NCBI GenBank assembly: GCA_947172415.1
Contig: OX359191.1
Location: 7,053,130 to 7,117,129, forward strand
Source: Chondrosia reniformis
Taxonomy: Eukaryota; Porifera; Demospongiae; Chondrillida; Chondrillidae
Direction: 5' to 3'
DNA length: 64,000 bases
Position 1 is the stretch's first letter, and each line of letters starts with the position of its first letter. Under the pieces are notes generated by a model. The model ran no database searches. It was not told the origin of the DNA and worked only from the letters and a program-made list of their open reading frames with translations. A program made the translations under genes and the position numbers. Positions 1-10,900 of the stretch are shown one piece after another.

Positions 1-18
1 GCACAATCTACATACACA

Positions 19-53
19 GTACACACACAGTGACACACACATACACACACACA

Positions 54-84
<31 letters not shown>

Positions 85-105
85 GTGCACACACGGACGC
101 ACGCA
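19..105. repeat. (CA)n microsatellite
   Basis: Almost uninterrupted CA/AC dinucleotide run with a few T and G interruptions at the window's left edge. An open frame runs through it only because CACA repeats encode Thr-His. Confidence 0.95.
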
Positions 106-119
106 CGCACACATGCTGG

Positions 120-1278
120 CTGAGAAAGGGTCACAGACCGTGGAACTTTCTTTGGTCTATCCATGTGTCTATTTACTGTATATCAACACCCCTTTGTGTG
201 GGCACCCTGTGCCACACCCACTTTTTGCTAGGCACACACCCAGCTGACTCTCTGATCCCCAACCTTGGATGTTATTTGTCTCTCACCATTTGTGTTGATT
301 ACACATTCCAGGGGGTTCCCTCATTGCCCAGCCTGCCCAGGTCCTCCTGGTTGTGTTAACCACATTTTGACCATGAATATCATTTAAGTCTCCTGTCCAT
401 TGCAGCCCAGCACTACACCCACCAGTGGGCCCATGTCAGACACCCATCTGCCCTAAAGGTCACCTCGTGGAGGAGGTTAGCTTGGAATGGGTAGCAGGAC
501 TGGGTAAGTCTATGAATACTCTCAACTGCACTATATACATGGCCTTACATGGCCCTGGCCCTGCCCTTTCTACTGTTCACCACAGACATGTCCAATGATG
601 TTCCTAGTCTCCTTCCTGGATGGACACCAACTATGAACTATTTTCACACACATGCACACTTGCATGCACGTATGCAGAGACATGCACGCACACTCACACA
701 CGCTGTATAATTGGGTTAACTAGACGAATGCATAGCTTATGGGGTGAGCCTAATTGAGCAGTGCACGTGCAGAAGCTGTGGCGGCAATAAGCAGCAAGTG
801 ACGGCAACCACGGACAGCAGCACACACAATATGTAGCTGCCACTCTACCACCATGGATACATGACACCCTATACCCGCTATGCCTGCGTGCAAGAGCAAT
901 TTGCAACCCTAATGCTGTGCTTCAGCCAGCCCCTTTGAAGTGCGCCCTGAAACTGCAGCGCAAAATTGTACAACTGCAGTAGTCAATCATACGCCTCATT
1001 GCACAGCGTATATCATTGATAGTGAGCAGGGTTGGACTGCTGCTTTTGTTTCGTTCGATATAACGATCATTTGAAGCGCTCCGCTGGAAAAATTCAAAAC
1101 GATCGTGAACAGCGGTCATTTTTGCCTGCGAGCCATACGGGCCAGGCGTGTGTAACGATATTCACACCATTACATGCAAAATTGTAGTGGGCAGTCACAG
1201 CAAAAAATTGCCTGACACTCTACAGCCACAACTGGAACGAGAACAAATATGTATACTAAAGGAGGTGTGTCAGCTCAC
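120..1278. other. Gene-poor stretch downstream of the kinase exon
   Basis: No coding exon that I can recognise. The minus-strand exon ending at 1279 has a good GT donor (GTGAGC on the minus strand), so a further 3' exon should exist to the left, but I could not identify it here. Short open frames in this stretch have no recognisable motifs and no partner in the other tandem units. Confidence 0.5.
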
Positions 1279-2351
1279 CTTCTGAGCCACTGCCTGCTGA
1301 TCTCTCAACAACTGGACCTCGGCCTGCAGTGCTTGAATAGTTGCATTCTTCCCCCTAACTACCTCCTCATGTTGTCTGCATTCTGCCTCCTTGGTTGCCA
1401 ATTGCTCACTGGCCCTACTGTTCTGACTTCTCAGCTGTTGATTGTCAGCTTGCACGGTTCTCATAACAATATCCTTCTCCTTCAAAACCACATCCTTCTC
1501 TCTCAAAGCCTCATCCTTCTCTCTAATCACCTCATTCTTCTGTCTGCATTCTTCCTCCTTGGCTGACAACAGCTGGCGAAGTTGCTCAACAGGAGCAGCA
1601 ACATGGCCACCTCTTGGGAGGGTTGACTCGATGTGTCTCAGCTCTTGCACCAACATCACACTGGAGGGACGCTTGTCAGGTCTGTTCTCAAGACACTGGC
1701 AGACAATTGGCCGAAACAACTGCTTCTCTTGTGCAGTGAACTTCACAACATAATGCTCACGACGCTGGAGCTCATTCAGTGCAATGAGTTGGTCCCCTTG
1801 GTATCGATTGGGGGAACTAGGGTTGGGCCACTCATGGGCCAGAGTGGAGATAACGACATTCCCAAAGGAAAAGACATCTACGTAACTTCTTATTGTATCG
1901 TGGGGGATCGTGGAGAGCTTCGGGAGCCATGAATGCCAACGTGCCTTTCACGGAGGACTTTCGACTGAGGGCGGATGGGTTGATGGCAAGACTCATACCG
2001 AAATCGCTGACCTTGGCCACGAATGAGACCACGTTCAATAACACATTGTTGGGGCTCAGGTCATGATGGACAAGAGGAGGATTCTGGCTGTGGAGATACG
2101 CCAACGCTTGGGTCACCTGACGAAGGACGAATACCTTCTGATGGAGGGGGAACTCCTCCTTGCTGTGATCCTCCAAGTACGTGCGAAGACTGGTGTCCAT
2201 CTTCTCCATCACGAGCACTGGCAAGCGAGATCTTCCCTCCATAAACACCCCCAAGAACTGGACGACGCCGGGGTGACGAAGCTTCGACCACGTCATGCAC
2301 TCCGCCTCGAAATTGCTGATAAATTTGTCCGTTCCTCCGGGCGACTTGTTG
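1279..2351 (-). pseudogene. Protein kinase fragment (TK/TKL-like) with C-terminal coiled coil
   Basis: This is the kinase-derived part of the chimeric exon. Visible on the minus strand: alphaC-like FEAECMTWSKLRHPGVV, hinge region VMEKMDTSL, catalytic loop with HHD in place of HRD, the DFG motif, then after the 4-base frameshift DVFSFGNVV (the conserved Asp of subdomain IX) and the NRPDKRPS motif of subdomain XI. The tail has repeated EKDxxLxEKD heptads typical of a coiled coil. RPS and 'SPNN' style motifs fit the tyrosine-kinase-like group, but assignment below that level is not possible. The N-lobe ATP site is missing, so catalysis is unlikely even with the frame intact. Confidence 0.75.
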
Positions 2352-3442
2352 CATCTTCTGATAATGGAATGTCTACTGAAATCTGCTTGCTGAAATGACC
2401 TTTAATTCCATAGTGGACTGCACGATGAAGACTTTTCAACTGCTTGTCAGATAGGTCTGAGAGACACTTTATCAATTTCCCATGTATTGAAGTGTAGTTT
2501 TCTTTAAGCATAAATGCTTCTGGATATTTTAAGAGCTCCTTTTGATCCTCAAAGGATTTAATGACGGGTTTCCAGGTGTCAATCTCAGAGATGTTGGAAA
2601 GTGGAGGTGTTGGCTGAGCTACTGTAGCTGATGGGGGTGGGACTGGCTTGGGAGGTGTGGCATCTGAAGGGAGAAGGCCACCCAGTATATTTTATATATC
2701 ATTACAATTCCTATAGTGATTACCCTGTTGGCACATGCTTGAGATTGATCTGTGTGAGATTATGTGTACACATCAAAGCAAGAGAGTCAGTAGTGACACT
2801 AGATTACCTGGTTAGGTACTGAAACAAGCCTACCAGTTTCATGTCAACGTATATGAACTATTATAATGGTCCATATCATAACAATTACATAAATCTGAGA
2901 TTATTTTATGTATATATCCTCCAAGTCAGCTAAATGACTTACTTGCTAACTATTAGTTGACATACTATTAGTGAATTATTAATTTGAGTGAGGTCTTAAG
3001 CTAGAACTTGTATACTTTCGGCCTTACATCATGCACAGTTCTACGTATACAGGTTTGCATTTTTAATTGTCAATTACCGGCTGCCCTCTAATAAAGTGCT
3101 TTTAAACTTACTTGCTAAATATTTATCAATCATCTCCGCTAGTTCCAGATGATTACCGTGAGAAGAGTCTTCTTTGAGCTCAGCTGACAGAATCCTCAGC
3201 TTCTTCTCGCTCGGGTACTTTACCAACTGATCGTGAATACTCTTAACAAAAGATCTAATTTGTTGGGGAAGCAGCTGTCTAGGAGACAGATCTACACAAA
3301 GGCGGAGTAATGTAGATTACAAAAGAACTGATTAAATGAAACCATTAAAGTGCGTATCAGCTGTTAAAGGTTTGTGTATCAGTTCATTATCTGGTGCAAA
3401 TGATCGTAAGCTGCAGGTTTTCAACTCACCCCTTTTGGCCAT
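1279..3442 (-). pseudogene. Chimeric gene 0: ankyrin-gene 5' end fused to a kinase/coiled-coil 3' part
   Basis: Three exons: 3430-3442 (start MAKR), 3112-3291 (CARD-like, shortened) and 1279-2663. The first two and the start of the third match the 5' end of genes A-C. The match stops near 2351, right after the residues PLSED. From there the exon encodes a protein kinase from the alphaC region on: HHDLSPNNVLL catalytic loop, DFGMS, and APEAL. It then has a Glu/Lys-rich coiled coil (about 1280-1600) ending at a GTGAGC donor. The glycine loop and VAIK lysine are absent. The frame breaks twice: the domain read from the ankyrin-gene side ends in a stop just after the junction, and a 4-base CGTA insertion between 'KKL' and 'DVFSFG' (about 1878-1890) shifts the kinase. 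The CARD-like exon has also lost 45 codons in frame. I read this as a dead fusion made by duplication, not a working kinase. Confidence 0.8.
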
Positions 3443-3579
3443 CTTATATAAGCGTGCCACTCCCTTTAGACTATGTGTCTATATCTGTGTAAACACCGAG
3501 TGATCTATATATAGACCTTACTATGTTGAAGATATCTTTTTACTGTGTACAGAAATTGTCAGAGATTGCTGCACTATAC

Positions 3580-3890
3580 CCAATGGAAGCCTGTATGGCA
3601 ACTTCATAGAACTGCCTGAAATAAACAATATTCAGTGGTAAGTCACTTAGAATAGTGAAGTGTATATATGCAGTACAGACTTGCCTGTGAATCACTTATA
3701 ATTATTGTATGCACACAGACACAATATTCAGCGGAAAGAATAGAGAAGTGTATGCATTAATTAGAGACTTGCCTGTGAATCACTTCACTCAGTCTCTGAC
3801 AAAGAGATTTTCCAACTTGATGGGCCTTTGATCTGTGTACTATGGTTGCCATGACATCAACAGGTACTCCATTCAGTAGTATGTCAGAGA
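3580..3890 (-). pseudogene. GUF1: GUF1/LepA (EF4) relic, unit 1
   Basis: Two exon remnants on the minus strand: about 3773-3885 encodes [16 protein letters not shown], then KSLCQRLSEVIHR, ending at a GC donor; 3580-3615 encodes QFYEVAIQASIG after a good TTTCAG acceptor. Both match the C-terminal part of the translational GTPase LepA/EF4 (mitochondrial GUF1 in eukaryotes). The downstream C-terminal exons present in unit 2 are missing here, so this is a fragment. Confidence 0.7.
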
Positions 3891-6189
3891 TAAAGAAAGC
3901 ATATAGGCTTCTTAACTAAAGCTGAAAAGCATTAGTTAATATGGATTTTGCCAATTCTTATAAGTGTAAATGCATGTATTGTGTAAACAGAAAAAATAGC
4001 CTAGACTTACATGTAGTTTCAACTTGTAGAGTCGGATTTTACAATGAGCAGTTTCTCTTTCCTTTCCCCTACTCTGATCAGGTGTACAATGAGACAATCA
4101 GAGATTTGCTACTCCCATCAGGGCCCCTGAAAATGAGGGACGACAGAGGAACCTTAGTAGTCAATGGGCTCTCATTACATAAGGTACACACTTATAGTAG
4201 TGATTGATTGCACACAGATACGTATGTATGCTACCTCCTCTGCCCCTCCTCCACCCCCAGCCTCACGATGCTAATGAGCTCCTGGGCATGCTGGAGCATG
4301 GCAATAAGAACAGGACACAACACCCAACTGAAGCCAACGCAACCTCCTCCCGATCACATGCTGTGTTCCAAGTGCACATCTACCAGAAGCCTCGTACAGC
4401 TGGTCTGAGCACTGAAGTGAGAACTGCAAAGCTGTCCCTGATTGATCTTGCTGGATCAGAGAGGGCTACAGTCACATCTAACAAGGGAGCTCGCATAAGA
4501 GAAGGAGCTAATATTAACAGATCTTTGCTGGCACTGGGAAATTGTATCAATGCACTGGCAAACAAAAAGGTGGGCATTCTCAAGAATATATAATAGCAAC
4601 ATATGTATGTACGTATGTATGATGTAGCAATCATTCAAATGATATTTGTATTTAATTTCTTTGCAGAACAAAACTGGTTATGTACCTTACAGAGAAAGTA
4701 AATTAACCAGACTCCTGAAGGATTCACTAGGAGGATCGTGTCAAACTGTCATGATTGCCAATATTAGGTATGTAATTGTATGTACGTACTAATACATACA
4801 CAGGTACGTAGGTATTTGAGAATTCATACATACATAATATGACATTTAATGTTATGCAATTTTTATATTATATTTTATTTCAATTATTGCACATTTAATC
4901 AGACATGAATTGTTTTGTACTGTTTATCAATGTTATTGCTTTATTTGTGTTTAATGTAGTCCATCAGCACTGACCTTTGATGATACTTATAATACTCTGA
5001 AATATGCAGACAGAGCAAAACAGATCAAGTCACAAGTAAGAAATCTTAACTATGTACATCAACACAACATTGTGCACCTCAATATTTTTCCTTCCATATT
5101 CTTCTATTCTCCCTCCCTCTACCTCTCAGCTGGTTAGGAATGTGGTGAGTGTGGACTATCACCTGTCAAAATACAAGGAGATTGTGGAGGACCTTCAGAA
5201 GGAGATCACTCATCTCAAATCAAAGCTGGCAACTCATGGTCCCATTAAAGGAGCGTTTGATAAAGTAGAGGCAGCCAGATTAAAGGCATTGATATCAGAT
5301 GTGTATGGTTGCCATGGCAATGTTCGCAAGGAGCTGGCAGAGGCAGAGTGTAGTGGTGAACTGTTGAATGCAAAAAGAAAGAGAAGAGAGATTCTGTATG
5401 AAAGATGTGAAGCATTTAATATATCACAGGAAAGAAGAGATAATGTACGTATGTGTATTATATATGTGTGTGTGTGTACATATTTCTTGGTGTTATGTTA
5501 ATTCTTTAGCTACAAACTACATAGATATGTACATATATACGTATATAATTGTTTAAATTTACATTTAAGTGTACATGTGGCATGTTTTACTTGTACATAT
5601 GTATATAGATGAAGTGTCGAATAGTTGATCTAGAGGAAAAGATAAGAGCCATTGCTGCACAGAAGGAGGATCTTAGTAAACATCTCCATGACAACCAGGA
5701 TGAAATTTAAAAGATGCAAAATGAAGTTAAAGCAAGTCTGGCTAAGCGATCTGATTCCTTTGCACTGAGTGAATATGTATCCATGGTAACTAAAGCTGAG
5801 AAGCATCGCGTGGAAGGAGCTCACAGTAGAGTTCAAGTGAGATCTCTGAGAAAACTGGTGCAGCAAGATATGGACAGGAGCAACAGGTTAGCTTGGAGAT
5901 ACATTATATACTAACCTTACTCTATGTATGTACGTACATACCAGTATGTGTGTAGGTGCACACAGTATACAGCTAAATAGTGTGATTTCCATTTCTCTTG
6001 CAGATTACTAGCTTGCACAATTGGGTTTATCCAGGATGTGGAACCGTGCTTCAGTCAGAACACCATTCTCCTCAACAAGTATCGTGCTCTGGTGAGGCAG
6101 CTTCAAAGTGAGAAGGGAGTAGCATGGGCGGATGAGGACCAGGAGGCCCATGAGAGCACGTTTAGATCATCAGTCCAGTTGGATTCCCC

Positions 6190-6398
6190 TCCTGCACTCT
6201 CAAAGACCACATAACCTGCAACTGGTGACTCAAAGACCACTCCCCCTACATCACCTGCAGCTGGTGACTCAAAGAGCACTCCCCCTACATCACCTGCAGC
6301 TGGTGACTCAAAGAGCACTCCCCTTACATCACCAGCAGCTGGTGACTCAAAGAGCACTCCCCCTACATCACCTGCAGCTGGTGACTCAAAGACCACGA
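6190..6398 (+). repeat. 39-bp coding tandem repeat in kinesin tail exon
   Basis: A 39-base unit (13 residues, containing PTSPAAGDSK) is repeated about five times in K1. The paralogues carry fewer copies: two in K2 (about 19865-19930), three in K3 (about 37270-37390) and three, one shortened, in K4 (about 60920-61030). It is Ser/Thr/Pro-rich and probably disordered. Confidence 0.85.
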
Positions 6399-6874
6399 CC
6401 ATGCCAGTATGTATATATGTATGTACGTACATATAATAATAATAATTGCATATGTACGATACATTTCTCTTGTTGTAGGAGACAAACCTCCAGAAAGAGT
6501 AAAGTCAAAACAACCAAACTACTTAACTCTAACTAAAGCTGCTGCTTCAAAGAGATATGTCACTAAATCCTCTAGATATTCAAAACGGTTTGTATCACAG
6601 TATATATATGTATATGTATATGATAGGTTACTGTTGGCTGTCTTTAGGTATATACATATACGTACGTACGTATGTAGTATAGTCCATAAGTATTTGATTA
6701 ATAAAACACTACAATATTTCCTGTAATGTACGTACAGTAGATATGTATGGTTGACATCAGAATAAACAATAACAGAATAAAAATAGTTCTCCTATAAATT
6801 ATTATTATTCTTACTCTTATTATTATTAAAGTGCCCATGCATGTACATACATTAATTATAAGGTGTAGATAAAT

Positions 6875-6981
6875 ACCAACCAGTTCTGGTTAAGGGGCAC
6901 AGGGTTATACCTGGACATGTATAAATCATCGCCACTTAAGGCTACCAGGCTGTCCGCCCAGGTACATAGCCCGACTGCCTT
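6875..6981. other. GC-richer conserved block in kinesin intron
   Basis: A block of about 105 bases between kinesin exons 8 and 9, richer in G+C than its AT-rich surroundings. It recurs at about 21545-21655 (K2) and 38930-39035 (K3) with few changes and is absent from K4. I see no tRNA box motifs and no open frame. Its role is unknown; it may be an old repeat. Confidence 0.5.
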
Positions 6982-7149
6982 ATTATTTATTAGCAAAAAC
7001 CTGGATTAGGATATTTCATATTCTTTCTTTAATAATTCATATTCTTTCTTTAATAATGTACCTACTGTAGAGGTCACTTTGACAAAGAGAACTGTTACTC
7101 AATCTCATCTTCATTTCCAAGCAACAGAAGAACAGTTACAGAACATTGA

Positions 7150-7999
7150 ATAAGAGATGTTACATATATACATACAAAAATGAATTTTAAATAAATGTAT
7201 TATATATAGTCTTTAGATGATTGTTTATAATGCTTTCTTTTGTGTTGTACTACTGTTCTATTGTGTATAATTAAAGAATTTGAGATATCAATGTTTCAAT
7301 GATTAGCTTGAAAACATGTACTATAGCTACCCATTCAAGTATAGACAATTGCAAATTGACTAAAATACAAATGCAATTTATATGTAATTGCAAAAGATCT
7401 AGATATGCATACAGGGTAAGTTGCCATGCAATATTATTTATGAAATTAATGATTTATAAATTACTTCATGATCGATATCAGCATGAATAATTAATACCCC
7501 AATTTTCTTACATGTACATATATGAAGTGATAAGGATTGTTTGTTGTGATCATGATTTAATCCAGAGGTATTATTGAGCAACAGCAACATAAATTATTGA
7601 TAATAGAACGTTTCAACCCGTAGGTCTCCATCTTTTTATCATGTTTTTGCTGATGAAGACCTACGGGTTGAAACGTTCTATTATCAATAATTTATGTTGC
7701 TGTTGCTCAATAATACCTCTGGATTAAATGTACATATATATACATCTACTTTAGAGTTTAAAAGGCCTATAGAGAACTAAACCTAGGCCTATGAGAGCTT
7801 TGCAATTGGATGAGGATATATGCAAGAGGTTAACTTTTCTCTAATTTCTACTTCTCCACTAGGCCAGACAGCTGTTTGTATGTGTCGTGAAGATACAACT
7901 TCACTGTTTAGAATCAACCATAATCTTGTTCATTATACAATGATACAACACTTGATACAATTTATAAATAATGATCATACACTAATATGTATAACCAAA
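7150..7999. other. Intergenic region between K1 and gene A (converging 3' ends)
   Basis: AT-rich spacer between the plus-strand kinesin end and the minus-strand ankyrin gene end. It holds the foldback element at 7524-7727 and a diverged copy of the dispersed 'GFTEDQ' repeat at about 7755-7885 (minus orientation). The matching spacers are 21840-22699, 39202-39863 and 62653-63338. Confidence 0.6.
7524..7727. mobile_element. Foldback MITE with 69-bp perfect arms
   Basis: Arms 7559-7627 and 7657-7725 are perfect inverted copies around a 29-base loop. The element is flanked by an apparent 12-bp direct repeat (ATGTACATATAT at 7512-7523 and again from 7728). The same site at about 39570 and 63035 has a single uninterrupted copy of that 12-mer and no element, which identifies the insertion. 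Confidence 0.85.
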
Positions 8000-10900
8000 T
8001 TAAATGTTCCCTCTTGATCCAAATCCTCCTTCAGAAATAAGGTACTTCACTACATCTTTGTGTCCTTCCCTCCTAGCCAGTGTCAAGCAGTCCTTTCCAC
8101 TTGTATTAACATCAAACTTCTTTCTTCCAAATAAGGGCAATAAGTACTTGACAACTTGGAGATGGCCCTTATGACAGGCAATGTGTAGAGCACTGTTTCC
8201 ATACTACAAGATAATCACAATTATGAATATAAACATGAAAACAAACATATACAGTATGTTTTGGGTCAGTTGTCCAGATAGGACTTGCAATCGATAATCG
8301 GTAAAAAGGTTATTGCTGCATGGTTATGTCGTTCTAGTGGGAAAGTTTGTTCAAATGGTAGTAGTGAGTGCTAAACAATTACCGATTTCAATGTCCGGTT
8401 GAGACAACCGACCCAAAAAGTACTGTTTAAGTATAGATATGGTACACTTGTAGTTAATATGTAAATCAGGACCAGTATATCTACTTCAAATTGTTCACTA
8501 GACTATGGGGACGGCATATACTACTAATCATCAGTGGAATTTACATGTTTACATAATATTGCTGATCATGTTTATCTACAGCCAATGGGATGTATCTGAG
8601 AAGGTCACATGACACTTTTTTCTTAGTTAATTCAACCAAAGAAGAGTTGGAATAAACAGGTGACCTTCCAATCAAGTCAGTAGTGGAACTGGTGCCATTG
8701 AATCAGCACAAATGTTTAGGTTGGTAGACATTATACTCTACCACTTGTGGTCTAAATATTATATAATAATCACTACATACGGGTGCATGAGGTATTCAGT
8801 AACTATATATATAGGAAATCATTTTAGCATATCAGTGAGGAGATCAAATTTAAAGACAGAAGTCACAGAGACAAGCTAGTATTAGAAACTAGTATTTAGT
8901 TGTAATATTGTGTCACTGCAAGTTGCTGTGAAAGATAGTATTAGAAACTAGTAAATAATAAATAAACTTCTATAGAATTAACAAAAACTAAAAGATGTGT
9001 GTATTTTGACTAAGTTCTACAAATGTCTGTTACCTAATCACACTATAATAAATTGATTCTCTCTTATAAATACTATAAATAAAAACTATAAAAAGTGATT
9101 CTCTCTTATAAACCATCATATGTGACCCTTTCCACAGAAAACAGGGTAATCCTGTAAGTTATATAATTACACAAAGATACGTACTTTTGCAGCGTCAACA
9201 CAGTGTTCACAATTAATATCAACTAACACAGGTTGAATCGCTTAGCTCTTAACTTTATACTTAATGACTATGGTACGTATATGTACTATCCAACACTGAC
9301 TACTACAACACTGACTTGTTATACAGAGAAGTGTCTTACCTTGTCTTTGTGGTACACATTAGCTTTATGTTCCTCTGTCAGATGTTGTACTACTTGTAAC
9401 TGACCTTCCAGACAGGCTACCAGTAGAGCTGTGTCACCATCCTAAAGTAAGAAATATGTAAACTCATTAAAATCAGTTATAACACTTCAATCATTGAATC
9501 AGACAAGTGCTACACAGATAGATATAGTTCACAATATTATGCTGTTAAATTACATATTAACATAAACTACTTAAATCAAAAATATTAAAAGTCTTAAGTA
9601 ACTACAGTACGAACATGATCAGCCATTGCATGATCATATATTGGATATCTTTCAAGTGCTACATATGTATATCATCACTAGTTGCTATTTTATGATACGT
9701 ATATTACACCAACTAACAGTGTCAACCATTTGCCATCATATCAACATTGCATGTTGCAGGCCAAGGATTCACAGAAGATCAAGATAAAGAAAGGACAAAG
9801 ACTCCCAGGATCACTGATGAAGGGTGGAATTCCCAGAAACGGCTGTCTGACCCAGTGGAGAAGAAGATGAAAGCAGGGAAAAGAAGGAAGAAAAGACTCC
9901 TGTATCCTCATCCAAAGCTCTCTTCAGGTTTAGTTCCCCTATAGGCTCTTTTACAGAATAGGCATATAGTATGTAGGAAAATGGTATCTTAGATTTTTCA
10001 TGTACTAACAGACTTATTGGTTATTATACGTAGCTTAAATTAATCAACACTTTACAACTATTACATATTAATACTCACATTGCTTTCCTCTTCTAATTTG
10101 ACATGATGTGTATCAATTAAGCAACTGATGATGGCTTGTTTACCATACTTAGCTGCTAACATTAGAGGAGTTGCACCTTCCTGTGTACATAAGAAGGGAA
10201 ATATTTGAGATTGGAAACTTCAGCATACAACAAGTTATAGTTAACATCATTTAATTCCAAAGCCAAACACACATTATTGGTACTATTACAATATACACTT
10301 TATCAATTACTTTAATTTATTAATTAACATTGTTGCAGATCCTTATACACCTCATTGTACTTCAATGTAATACAATTAGTACATACAACTAGTAGGTATG
10401 AGTTTCGTATTGTTACTATTACAAATACTTAATATGTAATCACACTACTGTAGTTCACCATTCCTTATACAATTACCTCAATTACCTCACTATAACAATA
10501 TAAGAGACACTAACTCATTTCTTACCTTATTCCTTTCTTCAGAAGAGAACTTCAGTTCTTCAACAATGTGGCTCACCATTGCAGGATTGTCTTGTTCATT
10601 TCTACTGGCATAGTGAATTAGACTGTCTCCATATGCATCAACATCATGGAGTTTACCAGCTTCTATGAACTTTGGTAGTAGGAACTTCAGTACATCCACA
10701 TTGCCACTAAAGGCAGACCAGTGTAAGGCATTTACATCACCCTGGATTAGGAAGCATAAGACAGGAGCTTAAAGGTTTTTGATAAAGCAGTGATAAAGAC
10801 ATTCAGAAACACACTATATACTATACACTTGCACTATATCAACTCCTAAACAGTATTTTTTACATGTAAATTAGTGAGAATTTATGTCCAAACACTGGAC

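Larger units (their letters stand above)
4082..7149 (+). pseudogene. Kinesin-8 (KIF18-like) copy K1, truncated and with stops
   Basis: Exons with matching phases: 4082-4183, 4261-4569, 4667-4767, 4960-5035, 5130-5444, 5609-5886, 6004-about 6395, 6479-6587, 7071-7149. The protein starts inside the motor at VYNETIRDLLLPSG, then has GNKNRTQHP, switch I SSRSH, switch [11 protein letters not shown] and [16 protein letters not shown]. This order and wording match kinesin-8. The P-loop half of the motor is absent. A TAA at 5708-5710 replaces a Tyr codon conserved in K3/K4, a second TAA lies at 6212-6214, 9 bases are lost near 5860, and most of the tail exon is deleted after the 39-bp repeats (about 6395). 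The last exon ends in a short tail containing DKENCY, which holds a KEN tripeptide as in APC/C degrons. Confidence 0.85.

Noticed and set aside
30-359. 109-codon plus-strand open frame
   Set aside because: Its first third is the CA microsatellite read as Thr-His; no domain and no splice or homologous support.
1249-2398. Several plus-strand open frames
   Set aside because: Opposite-strand shadows of the kinase and coiled-coil exon.
3443-4081. Shared bidirectional promoter for ankyrin gene and kinesin
   Set aside because: The kinesin is truncated mid-motor and the interval holds GUF1 relics, so no real kinesin start lies here.
6875-6981. tRNA or tRNA-derived SINE
   Set aside because: No A-box or B-box consensus and no cloverleaf that I could draw.
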